From Leisingera sp. ANG1 (lineage in GTDB: Bacteria; Pseudomonadota; Alphaproteobacteria; Rhodobacterales; Rhodobacteraceae): 64,000 nucleotides of DNA. Made by a program: the position numbers and the translations under genes. Numbering within the stretch: position 1 is the stretch's first letter; each line of letters opens with the position of its first letter. This document shows, in pieces, positions 1 to 7,653 of this stretch. The notes beneath the pieces are model-generated. The model was not told where the DNA came from. It did no database searches and worked only from the letters and a program-made list of their open reading frames with translations. The stretch spans positions 62,001-126,000 of the forward strand of contig NZ_AFCF02000001.1 in assembly GCF_000203975.2 (NCBI RefSeq). The letters run 5' to 3'.

Positions 1-583
1 GGGTCAGTTCCTCAAGCTTCGCAAACAGGCTTTTCTGGGGTTCCAGGCCAATGCCCGCCTTGGTCAGCAGCGCCGCGGCGTATTCATCGGCCTCATACTC
101 ATCCCCGCGCGACAGCCGCGCCGCCAGCAGTCCGGTCAGCACCCCGGCAATCCACGGCCCGATAAAGGGGATATAGCGGCCCAGGATCATCATCAGCGCA
201 GTGCGCAGCGCATTCTGGCCGGAGAAGTCGATCATCCGCTTCTTCGCGTGCCCCAGCGCCACATGGCCCAGCTCATGGGCAATGACGGAGGCCATCTCCT
301 CGGCGCTGACATCACCGTTCTGGTACTTGCGGTAAAACCCGCGGGTGATGAAGATCCGCCCGTCCGGCGCTGCCAGCCCGTTCACCGGGTCGACCTCGTA
401 GATATGCACCGGGATGCGGGCCACGTTCAGAGCCGCCGCCAGCCGGTCGGTCAGCTGCTTCAGCTTGGGGTCAGCCAGCTCGGTTGAGCGCTGGTCCAGC
501 TCCCGGTGGGTGCGCCAGATCGAAATCCGGTACATCACAAGGCCATAGGCAACGGCCAGCAGTATGGGCAAGAGGCGCAGCAT
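1..583 (-). CDS. M48 family metalloprotease, C-terminal part outside the window
   Basis: Membrane-bound zinc endopeptidase of the M48 (HtpX/Ste24) class, expected to degrade misfolded or unassembled envelope proteins. The first 194 codons are present. Residues 1-20 form an N-terminal hydrophobic anchor. The zinc motif HELGH lies at residues 103-107, a hydrophobic stretch covers about 128-155, and EYEAD at 162-166 supplies the likely third zinc ligand. The reading frame is open to the window edge, so the 3' end is missing only because the window ends. The ATG at 583 is the first start after an in-frame stop two codons upstream, but its Shine-Dalgarno sequence is poor (GAGG almost touches the ATG), so a start slightly further in is possible. 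The next gene upstream on this strand, the permease at 641-1603, ends 57 bases before it. Confidence 0.9.
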   Translation of the reverse strand, partial: MLRLLPILLAVAYGLVMYRISIWRTHRELDQRSTELADPKLKQLTDRLAAALNVARIPVHIYEVDPVNGLAAPDGRIFITRGFYRKYQNGDVSAEEMASVIAHELGHVALGHAKKRMIDFSGQNALRTALMMILGRYIPFIGPWIAGVLTGLLAARLSRGDEYEADEYAAALLTKAGIGLEPQKSLFAKLEELT

Positions 584-640
584 GCCTCAGATATGGGCCG
601 GAACGGGCGGCAGCGCAAGGCGTGCCGCCCGCCCGAAGCT

Positions 641-1603
641 TCAGGACGCCAGCCAGTAGTACAGCGGCAGCCCAACCGTGATGTTGAACGGGAAGGTCAC
701 CCCCAGCGACAGCGTCAGGTAAATGCCCGATTCCGCCTTGGGCAGGGCGATCTTCATCGCCGCAGGCACCGCGATGTATGAGGCCGAGGCCGCCAGCACC
801 ATCAAGAGGAACAGGCTGCCGCTTCCCAGTCCGACCACCCAGCCCGCGCCATAGGCCAGCAGCGCGCCAATGACCGGCATCGCCGCACCAAAGACAAACA
901 GCCCCGGCGACAGCATCTCCCGGTTCTTGATCAGGCTGCGGCCCGCCGACAGGCCCATGTCCAGCAGGAACAGGCACAGGATGCCGGTAAAAGGGGTGAC
1001 GATGAAGGGGGCAATCAGCTCCATCCCCTTGCCGCCGGTGATCGCACCGATCGCAAAGGCACCCAAAAGCAGCACAACCGAGCCATTGGCCAGCAGCTCG
1101 CGCCAGAACCCCTCCGGCCGCTCGCCGTTGCTGCCGGTGCTATGTGCCAGCCACAGCGCCGACAGGATCGCAGGCACCTCCATCGCCGCGGCCACCGCCA
1201 CCATGTAGCCGTCATAGACCACCCCGGTCAGCTCCAAGAGGCTGGTTGCGGTGACAAAGGTCACGATGGAGATCGAGCCGTAATGCCCGGCCACCGCCGC
1301 CGCGTTCAGCGGGTCGAGCCGGGTCAAGACCTTAAGCAGCGCAAAGGCAAGGAACGGCAGAAGGAACGACAGCGCCACCCCCGCCAGGATGGTGGCAAAC
1401 AGATCCGGGCTCAGCCCGTGCTCGGCCAGGCTGGCGCCGCCCTTGAAGCCGATCGCCAGCAGCAGGTAAAGCGACATGAACTTGGCTGCGCCTTCGGGGA
1501 TCGAAAGGTCGCTGCGGGCAAAGGCTGCAATCAGGCCAAGGGCAAAGAACAGGATCGTGGGCACCAGCAAACTGCTGGCCAGCGTTTCGAGGGCGGTGGG
1601 CAT
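641..1603 (-). CDS. Sodium-dependent bicarbonate transport family permease (SbtA-like)
   Basis: Inner-membrane permease of 320 residues, almost entirely hydrophobic with about ten membrane segments. The sequence fits the SbtA-like family (DUF897), named for the cyanobacterial Na+/HCO3- symporter. The true substrate in a heterotroph is not fixed by the sequence. The start at 1603 is chosen because GGAGAG lies seven bases upstream; a longer frame reaches 1642 without a comparable ribosome site. The gene is divergent from the LysR-type regulator at 1698 with only 94 bases between the start codons, the usual arrangement of a LysR regulator and its target. Expression is therefore probably controlled by that protein through the ATAG-containing sites between them. 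Confidence 0.8.
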   Translation of the reverse strand: MPTALETLASSLLVPTILFFALGLIAAFARSDLSIPEGAAKFMSLYLLLAIGFKGGASLAEHGLSPDLFATILAGVALSFLLPFLAFALLKVLTRLDPLNAAAVAGHYGSISIVTFVTATSLLELTGVVYDGYMVAVAAAMEVPAILSALWLAHSTGSNGERPEGFWRELLANGSVVLLLGAFAIGAITGGKGMELIAPFIVTPFTGILCLFLLDMGLSAGRSLIKNREMLSPGLFVFGAAMPVIGALLAYGAGWVVGLGSGSLFLLMVLAASASYIAVPAAMKIALPKAESGIYLTLSLGVTFPFNITVGLPLYYWLAS

Positions 1604-1648
1604 CTGTCTCTCCATTCCGTTTTTTGCCCTCATGAATTGCACTGCAGC

Positions 1649-1694
1649 ATAGTTCCAATATATTGTTTCTAAGTTTCACATAGGATCAGGCTAT
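1649..1694. promoter_or_regulatory. Probable LysR/OxyR-type operator between permease and regulator
   Basis: The divergent promoter region contains ATAGGATCAGGCTAT at 1680-1694, an exact match to the ATAG-N7-CTAT pattern known for OxyR, and a weaker ATAG-N7-ATAT at 1649-1663. ATAG/CTAT-like tetramers recur every 10-11 bases (1649, 1660, about 1670, 1680, 1691), as expected for a regulator tetramer touching one face of the helix. The second element ends three bases before the regulator ATG, which suggests autoregulation. Confidence 0.5.
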
Positions 1695-1697
1695 ATT

Positions 1698-2642
1698 ATG
1701 CGCCCAACCCTGCGTCAGCTCGAGTACATTGTCGCCGTGGCCCGGCTCGGCCAGTTCGGCCTGGCCGCGGAGGCGCTGAACGTCAGCCAGCCCAGCCTTT
1801 CGGCGCAGATTTCCGCGGTGGAGGAGGATCTGGGCACCCGGCTGTTCAAACGCGGCCGCGCCGGCGCCCAGCCCACCGCAATGGGGGCAGAGGTGATCCG
1901 CCGGTCGCAGCGGATACTGGGAGAGGTCGACGACCTGCGCGCAGCCGTCACCGGCGGCGTACCGTTCGGCGGGCGGCTGCGGCTGGGGGTCTTGCCCTCG
2001 ATCGGACCCTATCTGCTGCCCAAAGCGGTCAGCGCCATCCACCGCACCCAGCCCAGCCTGCGCGTCATCGTGCGCGAGGAAAACACCCGCGACCTGGAGC
2101 AGGGGCTGAAGGCGGGACGCTTCGACATGATCATTTCCACGCCAGAGGATCACCCCAACACCCACCAGGTCAGGCTGTTCAACGAACGCCTGTGGATCGC
2201 TGCCGCACTGGACGATCCGCTGGCGGAGCAGGCCGGTCCTGTGGATGGCAAGTCCTTGAGGGGACGCAATTTTCTGACCCTGGACAGCGGCCACCGGCTG
2301 TCGCGTATCGTTTATGCGCTGGCCTCCGGCTTCGGCGGGGTGGTGGCTGACGACTATGAGGGCACCAGCCTCGATTCAATCCGCCTGATGGCGGCCTCCG
2401 GCGCCGGCGTCGCGGTGCTGCCGGAGCTTTACACCCTGCGCCAGCCGAAAGGCCACAGCGAGGTGATCTTCCGCCCGCTTGCTGCCGAGGGCGCCAGCCG
2501 CGACATCGCGCTGTTGCAGCGGGCAGGGGAGGAAAGCCAGACCGGCACCGGGTTCGTCAGCGCCGCGCTTCTGGATGTGGCGCGCAGTTTCGGCCTCAGT
2601 ACTGGCGCAGCGGAGCCTGACGCCAGCCCTGACATCCAGTGA
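1698..2642 (+). CDS. LysR-type regulator, OxyR-like but without cysteines
   Basis: Transcription factor of 314 residues. The winged helix-turn-helix occupies about residues 4-62 (QLEYIVAVARLGQFGLAAEA and following) and the substrate-binding region about 92-295. The C-terminal domain follows OxyR closely: a SIGPYLLP segment near 101-108, LTLDSGHRL near 193-201, and TSLDSIRLMAASGAGVAVLP near 223-242. In OxyR the segment after GH carries the peroxide-sensing Cys199; here residue 200 is Arg, and the whole protein has no cysteine. Thiol-based peroxide sensing as in OxyR is therefore excluded. It more likely senses a small molecule and controls the divergent permease. The ATG at 1698 follows AGG at seven bases. 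Confidence 0.88.
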   Translation: MRPTLRQLEYIVAVARLGQFGLAAEALNVSQPSLSAQISAVEEDLGTRLFKRGRAGAQPTAMGAEVIRRSQRILGEVDDLRAAVTGGVPFGGRLRLGVLPSIGPYLLPKAVSAIHRTQPSLRVIVREENTRDLEQGLKAGRFDMIISTPEDHPNTHQVRLFNERLWIAAALDDPLAEQAGPVDGKSLRGRNFLTLDSGHRLSRIVYALASGFGGVVADDYEGTSLDSIRLMAASGAGVAVLPELYTLRQPKGHSEVIFRPLAAEGASRDIALLQRAGEESQTGTGFVSAALLDVARSFGLSTGAAEPDASPDIQ

Positions 2643-2735
2643 TAGCAGCCATGCAAAAACCGCACTCGCTGCACCGCCCCGCATCCAGTATGGGGTGCCT
2701 TCCCAAAGACACCAGATAACAACGGCTTCCGGCAC

Positions 2736-3908
2736 ATGGCACCGCTCTCACAGCTCCGCAATATCGCTGACACCGGCGAGACCCTGCACCGCAGCGGCTG
2801 TGCGCCCTACAAGATCGAGAAATACCTGCAGTTCTATGCCCGCAAACAGGGCATCAACGTGATTGTGCAGGCCACCCCCACCTCGATCTCCTGCCAGTTC
2901 CCGGACGAGGACAACCAGTTCATCATCCGCCGCCTGGACCCGGCCCAGATCAACCTCAGCCTGCTGGCGCGCACCATCATCCGCATCAACGCGGTGGAGG
3001 ACCCGGGGATCGAGGAACCGGGCCGCTATCCCGGCTGGCTGATCATGCTTGCCAATATCGCCATCCCGCCCGCCTTCCTGACCCTGATCGGCAGCGCGCT
3101 AACCACCATTGCGCTCTCGGCGGTGCTGGGATTCCTGGTCTGGCTCTGCCAGCTGTTCTGCCGCGGCGACCGGGTGATCCTGGTCGAATTCCTGTCGGCG
3201 CTGGTCGCCGGTCTCACCGTATCGCTGGTCAGCAGCATGGGGGTGGAGGTGCCGGTCTGGGGCACCTGCATTGCCGCCATCGTGCTGTTCGTGCCGGGGC
3301 TGTCGATTGCCAACTCGCTGGAATGCCTCGCCTTTAACGACGTGATCTCCGGCTCCAGCCTGTTCGCCCAGTCGATCTTCGTGCTGATGAAGCTGTTTAT
3401 TGGCATTTATATCGGCGTCAGCATCGGCTCCGCGCTCTGGGGGGCAACGCCGCATGTGGAGAACGTGAACGAGGTCTTGTGGTGGATGCCCTTTCTGGCA
3501 CTGCCTGCACTGTCGTTTTCCATCGGCGTGATCTTCAATGCCCGGTTGGCTGATATCCTGCGGGCGCTGCCGGTCACTGTGCTGGGCATGTGGGGACCGC
3601 TCTACCTCGGCTTCGGCGGCGGCTGGATCGTCGGCACCTGGGTCACCGCCATGTGCATCACCCTTTACGGCACCTGGCTCGCCAAGACGCTGAACCTGAC
3701 CGGCGCCATCTACATCGTGCAGGGCATCCTCATTCTGGTCCCCGGCAGCCGGGTGCTGATGAGCGCAACACAGTCGCTGTTCAACGAGACGTTGATGGCG
3801 GATGCCAGCATCGGCCTGTCGGCGCTTCTCATGTTCTCCGCCATCGTGGCGGGGCAGGTGACGGCACTGGCGCTTTATTCACAGAAGAACCGCAACCTCG
3901 CCAGCTAG
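2736..3908 (+). CDS. Threonine/serine exporter family protein (ThrE-like)
   Basis: Inner-membrane protein of 390 residues of the ThrE type. An N-terminal soluble domain of about 100 residues carries the family pattern with a conserved YKIEKYLQFYARKQGI stretch. It is followed by about ten membrane segments. Both halves, which are separate proteins in some bacteria, are fused here. The family exports threonine and serine in Corynebacterium; other small polar substrates are possible. The ribosome site before 2736 is weak. The gene is convergent with the HD-GYP gene, and the two share the bases CTAG at 3905-3908, so each TAG stop overlaps the other. Confidence 0.85.
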   Translation: MAPLSQLRNIADTGETLHRSGCAPYKIEKYLQFYARKQGINVIVQATPTSISCQFPDEDNQFIIRRLDPAQINLSLLARTIIRINAVEDPGIEEPGRYPGWLIMLANIAIPPAFLTLIGSALTTIALSAVLGFLVWLCQLFCRGDRVILVEFLSALVAGLTVSLVSSMGVEVPVWGTCIAAIVLFVPGLSIANSLECLAFNDVISGSSLFAQSIFVLMKLFIGIYIGVSIGSALWGATPHVENVNEVLWWMPFLALPALSFSIGVIFNARLADILRALPVTVLGMWGPLYLGFGGGWIVGTWVTAMCITLYGTWLAKTLNLTGAIYIVQGILILVPGSRVLMSATQSLFNETLMADASIGLSALLMFSAIVAGQVTALALYSQKNRNLAS

Positions 3909-5356
3909 GCGCTGCGCTCAGCCGCCGGCAGTTCCCATTCACCGCCAGTCAGGGGCGCGTCAGAGGCAGAGGGCCAGCCGCTGGCGGTCACCGCATCCTG
4001 CAGCGCAGCGTAACAGTCGGGATCGATGCCGGGGCCTGCCAAGTCATCCATGATGGCATAGGTCTTCTCCAGCGGCAGCGCCGCGCGGTAGGGGCGGTCG
4101 GCGGTCAGCGCATCAAAGATATCGGCCACCGCCATCACCCGCATTTCCTGGGTCAGGCGGCTGGCGTCCAGGCCATAGGGGTAACCCTTGCCGTCCAGCC
4201 GCTCGTGATGCGCCGCGCTCACATCCGCCAATTCGCGGAAGGCATGTATCCGGCTCAGTACCTCATGTCCCAGCACCGGGTGCCGCTTCATCAGGGCAAA
4301 TTCCTCGTCCGTCATCTTGCCGGGCTTGTCCAGAATGGTGTTGGAGATCCCCAGCTTGCCGATGTCATGCAACAGCGCCCCGCGCACCATCCAGCGGCGC
4401 CGTTCCGGCGTGTACTCTAATTGGTCACAGATCATGCCGGTATAGCGCGCCACCCGCTGCGAATGGCCGTGGGTAAAGGGGCTCTTGGCGTCGATCACCA
4501 GCGAGAACGCGCGGGCGATCTCATCCAGGTACTCCTCGTCAACGGCATGGATGTGCTGCGCCTGCGGGGTGGCAAAGACTTCCGCCTCCAGCCCGGGGTC
4601 CTGCAGGTCAGGCAGGAACCGCGGCCGCCGGAGCACCGCGGTGAAGACCGGCACCAGATCCGGGTCGAACCAGCTGCCTGCGCGCCGCTCCAGCTCCTCC
4701 GCGGCGGCCTCCGCCCCCAGATCGGTGGCAAAGACGTCCGCCACCTGCGCCATCAGCGCAATGCGCGCGAACAGCGGGATCGCCTCGCCCTTCAGGCCCA
4801 GCGGCTGACCGCCGCCGTCCCAATGCTCATCCAGGCAGGCGATACCCTCCGCCACATCCTCCGAGAACCGCATCTGCCGGGCAATCGCCGCGCCGCGGTT
4901 GCAGCGGGTCTCAATCAGCTCTCCGGCAATTTCAGTGTTCTTTGCCAGCACTTGCTTCAGCGTCTTCAGCCGGGTCCAGGGCGCCGCATTGGCCGCAGTA
5001 TTGCGCCAAAGGAACGCCAGCCCCTGGCGTACACCGCTGACGGTCTTGAAGCTGCGTTTGAAGGAAAGATCATCGGCCATATACAGCTGGCAGATGCGGG
5101 CGGCGTTGGAACTGCAGCCCAGATCCTTCATCAAGAGGGTGAAATAGAGATCGGAGCGCGCTTGCGGCGCCAGCCCCAGCTCTGCCGCCACCTGCATGCC
5201 GATCCAGCAGCAGCGCACGCAATGGCCCTTGGGCTGGCCTTCTGTCAGGTCCAGCGCATGGCTGAGCGCGCCCAGCAGTTCACCAAGCCGCAGGATGTCC
5301 TGCGGCGCGGCGGTGCCGGCCTGACCGGGACTGTAGGGAGAAGTGTAATGTGTCAT
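3905..5356 (-). CDS. Tandem HD-GYP protein with one degenerate and one intact domain
   Basis: Protein of 483 residues with two related halves. The C-terminal half is a complete HD-GYP domain: HSQRVARYTG, then LLHDIGKLGI, MKRHPVLGHEVL, HHERLDGKGYP and VADIFDALTADRPYR. HD-GYP domains hydrolyse cyclic di-GMP and bind a two-metal centre. The N-terminal half has the same order of elements, but the HD pair reads MKDLG and the later HH reads DEHWDGGG, so it is probably non-catalytic and regulatory. No membrane segment or receiver domain is visible. The start at 5356 is chosen because GAAGG lies just upstream. An in-frame ATG lies at 5389. Both lie in an 11-base-pair inverted repeat that could fold over the start site. 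Confidence 0.85.
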   Translation of the reverse strand: MTHYTSPYSPGQAGTAAPQDILRLGELLGALSHALDLTEGQPKGHCVRCCWIGMQVAAELGLAPQARSDLYFTLLMKDLGCSSNAARICQLYMADDLSFKRSFKTVSGVRQGLAFLWRNTAANAAPWTRLKTLKQVLAKNTEIAGELIETRCNRGAAIARQMRFSEDVAEGIACLDEHWDGGGQPLGLKGEAIPLFARIALMAQVADVFATDLGAEAAAEELERRAGSWFDPDLVPVFTAVLRRPRFLPDLQDPGLEAEVFATPQAQHIHAVDEEYLDEIARAFSLVIDAKSPFTHGHSQRVARYTGMICDQLEYTPERRRWMVRGALLHDIGKLGISNTILDKPGKMTDEEFALMKRHPVLGHEVLSRIHAFRELADVSAAHHERLDGKGYPYGLDASRLTQEMRVMAVADIFDALTADRPYRAALPLEKTYAIMDDLAGPGIDPDCYAALQDAVTASGWPSASDAPLTGGEWELPAAERSA

Positions 5357-5390
5357 GGGCCTTCTGCAGGGCAAGTGCGGAAGGCCCATG
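5354..5390 (-). promoter_or_regulatory. Inverted repeat enclosing the ribosome site and start of the HD-GYP gene
   Basis: CATGGGCCTTC at 5354-5364 and GAAGGCCCATG at 5380-5390 are perfect 11-base arms around a 15-base loop. In the mRNA the 3' arm contains both the purine-rich GAAGG and the AUG at 5356, so a folded leader would hide the start site. If transcription starts inside the repeat, the dyad could instead be a protein-binding site. Confidence 0.5.
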
Positions 5391-5397
5391 ACAACAC

Positions 5398-5416
5398 GGG
5401 CAGGGTTAACCTGCCC
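5398..5416. promoter_or_regulatory. Short dyad upstream of the HD-GYP gene
   Basis: GGGCAG and CTGCCC flank a GTTAAC core just upstream of the larger inverted repeat at the HD-GYP start. It could be an operator or a small stem. No regulator can be named from the sequence. Confidence 0.25.
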
Positions 5417-5543
5417 TGACCCGGCGCAGGATAGGGGTGGGGATTCTGCGCCGGATTTTCGTAAAATTTCCAGGGCCGCCGGATAGGCAGCCCCATGTTC
5501 TGATTTTGAGGGCCGCAGGAAGGCCGCCCTTGCCAGGATTTCC

Positions 5544-5563
5544 GGGGCGGGCAGCACCGCCCC
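5544..5563 (-). terminator. GC-rich hairpin after minE
   Basis: GGGGCGG and CCGCCCC form a seven-pair stem with a six-base loop, 14 bases past the minE stop. There is no clear U-run, so termination efficiency is uncertain. Confidence 0.4.
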
Positions 5564-5576
5564 AGGGGCCCCGGCC

Positions 5577-5840
5577 TTAGTTCACACCCAGTTTTCCCGG
5601 GAACTCTATGTTGATCTCCAGACTCGACAACTCGTCACCGCGCTCCATGCGGATGTCGATCGCCTCGTCGCCGATCTGCATGTGGCGGCGGATCACGTCC
5701 AGGATCTCGCGCTGCAATTGCGGCAGGCAGTCGGGGCGGGCGCCGCCGCTGCCGCTGCGCTCATGCGCCAGCAGGATCTGCAGCCGTTCCTTGGCGGTGC
5801 TGGCCGAGGCCTTGCGGGGGCGGAGGGAAAATCCGAACAT
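5577..5840 (-). CDS. minE: Cell division topological specificity factor MinE
   Basis: Protein of 87 residues, the normal MinE length. The anti-MinCD segment ERLQILLAHER lies near residues 18-28, and the C-terminal topological specificity domain contains QREILDVIRRHM. MinE stimulates the MinD ATPase and drives pole-to-pole oscillation, so that MinC blocks FtsZ everywhere except at mid-cell. It is the last gene of a minC-minD-minE operon, starting two bases past the minD stop. The whole operon reads on the minus strand. Confidence 0.95.
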   Translation of the reverse strand: MFGFSLRPRKASASTAKERLQILLAHERSGSGGARPDCLPQLQREILDVIRRHMQIGDEAIDIRMERGDELSSLEINIEFPGKLGVN

Positions 5841-5842
5841 TC

Positions 5843-6691
5843 TTACACCGCCCGCCGGAACAGCCGCTGCAGCAGCCCGCGGCGCGGGTCGGCGGCAATC
5901 CGCATCTCGATTTGCTCGCCGATCAGCCGGCCCACCGCATCCTCATATGCGGCCGCTGCCGCAGACGGATCATCCAGCACCACCGGCACGCCGAGGTTGG
6001 AGGCGCGCAGCACCGCCTTGCTTTCGGGGATGATCCCCAAGAGCGGCACCGCCAGCACCTCCAGCACGTCCTCCACCGTCATCATCTCGCCGCTGTCGAC
6101 GCGGGACTTGTCGTGGCGGGTGATCAGCACCTGCGCCTTCACCGGCTCGGCGCCGGTCTTGCCGGCCCGGTCGGTGATGCTGTTCAGGAGCCCCAGCACC
6201 CGGTCGCTGTCGCGAACCGAGGACACTTCGGGGTTGGTCACCACAATGGCTTCATCGGCGAAGTGCATCGCCATCTGGGCGCCGCGCTCGATCCCTGCCG
6301 GGCTGTCGCAGATGATGTAGTCGAACTCCTTGCGCAGTTCATCCAGAACGGTCTCGACGCCCGCCTTGGTCAGCGCGTCCTTGTCGCGGGTTTGCGAGGT
6401 CGGCAGCACCGCCAGGTTCTCCAGGCGCCGGTCGCGGATCAGCGCCTGCTTCAGCTTGGCGTCGCCCTGAATGACATTGATGAAGTCGAACACCACCCGG
6501 CGCTCGCAGCCCATGATCATGTCCAGGTTGCGCAAGCCCACGTCGAAATCGATCACCACAGTCTTATGCCCGCGCCGCGCCAGCTCTGCGCCCACCGCCG
6601 CCGAGGTTGTGGTCTTGCCGACGCCGCCCTTGCCCGAGGTGACAACGATCACCTTGCCCAGCGGTTCTTCCAATGTCAGGTCCTTGCTCAT
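5843..6691 (-). CDS. minD: Septum site-determining ATPase MinD
   Basis: Membrane-associated ATPase of 282 residues. The deviant Walker A motif KGGVGKTTT begins at residue 21. DFDVGLRNLDMIMGCERR follows, and a basic amphipathic C-terminal tail (RRGLLQRLFRRAV) serves as membrane-targeting helix. ATP-bound MinD recruits MinC to the membrane and is released by MinE. The start at 6691 is supported by GGAGG seven bases upstream and overlaps the minC stop by one base (TAATG), so the genes are translationally coupled. The longer frame to 6709 would start inside the minC tail and has no ribosome site. Confidence 0.96.
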   Translation of the reverse strand: MSKDLTLEEPLGKVIVVTSGKGGVGKTTTSAAVGAELARRGHKTVVIDFDVGLRNLDMIMGCERRVVFDFINVIQGDAKLKQALIRDRRLENLAVLPTSQTRDKDALTKAGVETVLDELRKEFDYIICDSPAGIERGAQMAMHFADEAIVVTNPEVSSVRDSDRVLGLLNSITDRAGKTGAEPVKAQVLITRHDKSRVDSGEMMTVEDVLEVLAVPLLGIIPESKAVLRASNLGVPVVLDDPSAAAAAYEDAVGRLIGEQIEMRIAADPRRGLLQRLFRRAV

Positions 6692-7440
6692 TACAGTGCC
6701 TCCACACACAGCCGGCCATCGCGCAGGAAAACCTGTGCTGCGCGGTTCAATAGCTCCGGCTCCAAATTCTCGTTCGTCCGGTAAAGGCCCGCCACCGCCA
6801 GCAGCTCCGCGTCCAGCCGCTGGCAGAAGATGCGGGCGCTCTCATCGCCTTCGGCTCCGGCCATGGCACGGCCCCGAAGCAGGCCGTAGACATGGATATT
6901 GCCGCGCGCGATCAGTTCCGCGCCGGAGCTGACGGGGCCAACCACCACCAGATCGCCGCCCTCGGCCACCACCGTCTGGCCGGAACGCACCGGCCGGGTG
7001 ACCACTACATTTTCCGGCGGGCGCAGTTTCTTGGGGATTTCACGGCGGGTGCCGGGGCCAGTGTTCAGCGGCGCATCCTTGCCGCTGGCCAGCGTGATCA
7101 GCCCGGCGTCCTCTGCAGCAGCGGCCTGGGCGGGGGTGGCGTTCTGCACCCCGAACACCGCCAGGTCGCGGCTGCGCAGGCTGTCAGCCAGCGCCCGCAG
7201 TTCAGCAGGCCGGTTCAGCCCCGGCGCCTGCGCCAGATCCAGAATCAGCGGTGCACCGTCAAAGAAATGCGGGCTCCAGCGCAGCTGCGCGTCCAAGGCG
7301 GCATAAAACGCCTGATCCAGCGGCCCGTCCTCGGGGCGCAGGGCAACAGCAGTAAAATAGCGCCCGCGGATCTGGAACGGCTTCACGCTGGCGGCAGGCG
7401 CGCTGCCACGGGGTTTTATGTCTTGATGCGGCACGCTCAC
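6691..7440 (-). CDS. minC: Septum site-determining protein MinC
   Basis: FtsZ assembly inhibitor of 249 residues. The N-terminal FtsZ-binding domain covers about residues 20-105. After a Pro/Gly-rich linker near 120-140, the C-terminal right-handed beta-helix carries the conserved VRSGQTVVAEGGDLVVVGPVSSGAELIA-type repeats and GNIHVYGLLRGRA, used for dimerisation and MinD binding. It is the first gene of minCDE. About 210 bases upstream, towards the phosphatase gene at 7654, contain no supported gene and probably hold the operon promoter. Confidence 0.93.
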   Translation of the reverse strand: MSVPHQDIKPRGSAPAASVKPFQIRGRYFTAVALRPEDGPLDQAFYAALDAQLRWSPHFFDGAPLILDLAQAPGLNRPAELRALADSLRSRDLAVFGVQNATPAQAAAAEDAGLITLASGKDAPLNTGPGTRREIPKKLRPPENVVVTRPVRSGQTVVAEGGDLVVVGPVSSGAELIARGNIHVYGLLRGRAMAGAEGDESARIFCQRLDAELLAVAGLYRTNENLEPELLNRAAQVFLRDGRLCVEAL

Positions 7441-7653
7441 GCGATGCTCCTGCTCGGGGATGGGCGGGTTTTGCTGCCGCGCCTTTTTCCCTTGGGTAGC
7501 TCTTGCGGGATACGCCGTTCAACCATGGCAGGGCGGGTTCGGCGGACAAGCGCCTGCGCTGTGCCAGAGCGGCGGATTTCCGCAGGCAATCCATCTGCGG
7601 TTGAGCAGAAAAGGGTTGCCGTTCCCGCTGCCGCCAGCTGCCGCTGTCCGGGT

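Noticed and set aside
5398-5489. CCGGCGCAG...CTGCGCCGG stem near 5430 as terminator of minE
   Set aside because: It is far from minE and has T-rich flank on the wrong strand for the minus-strand genes; the nearer hairpin at 5544 is a better candidate.
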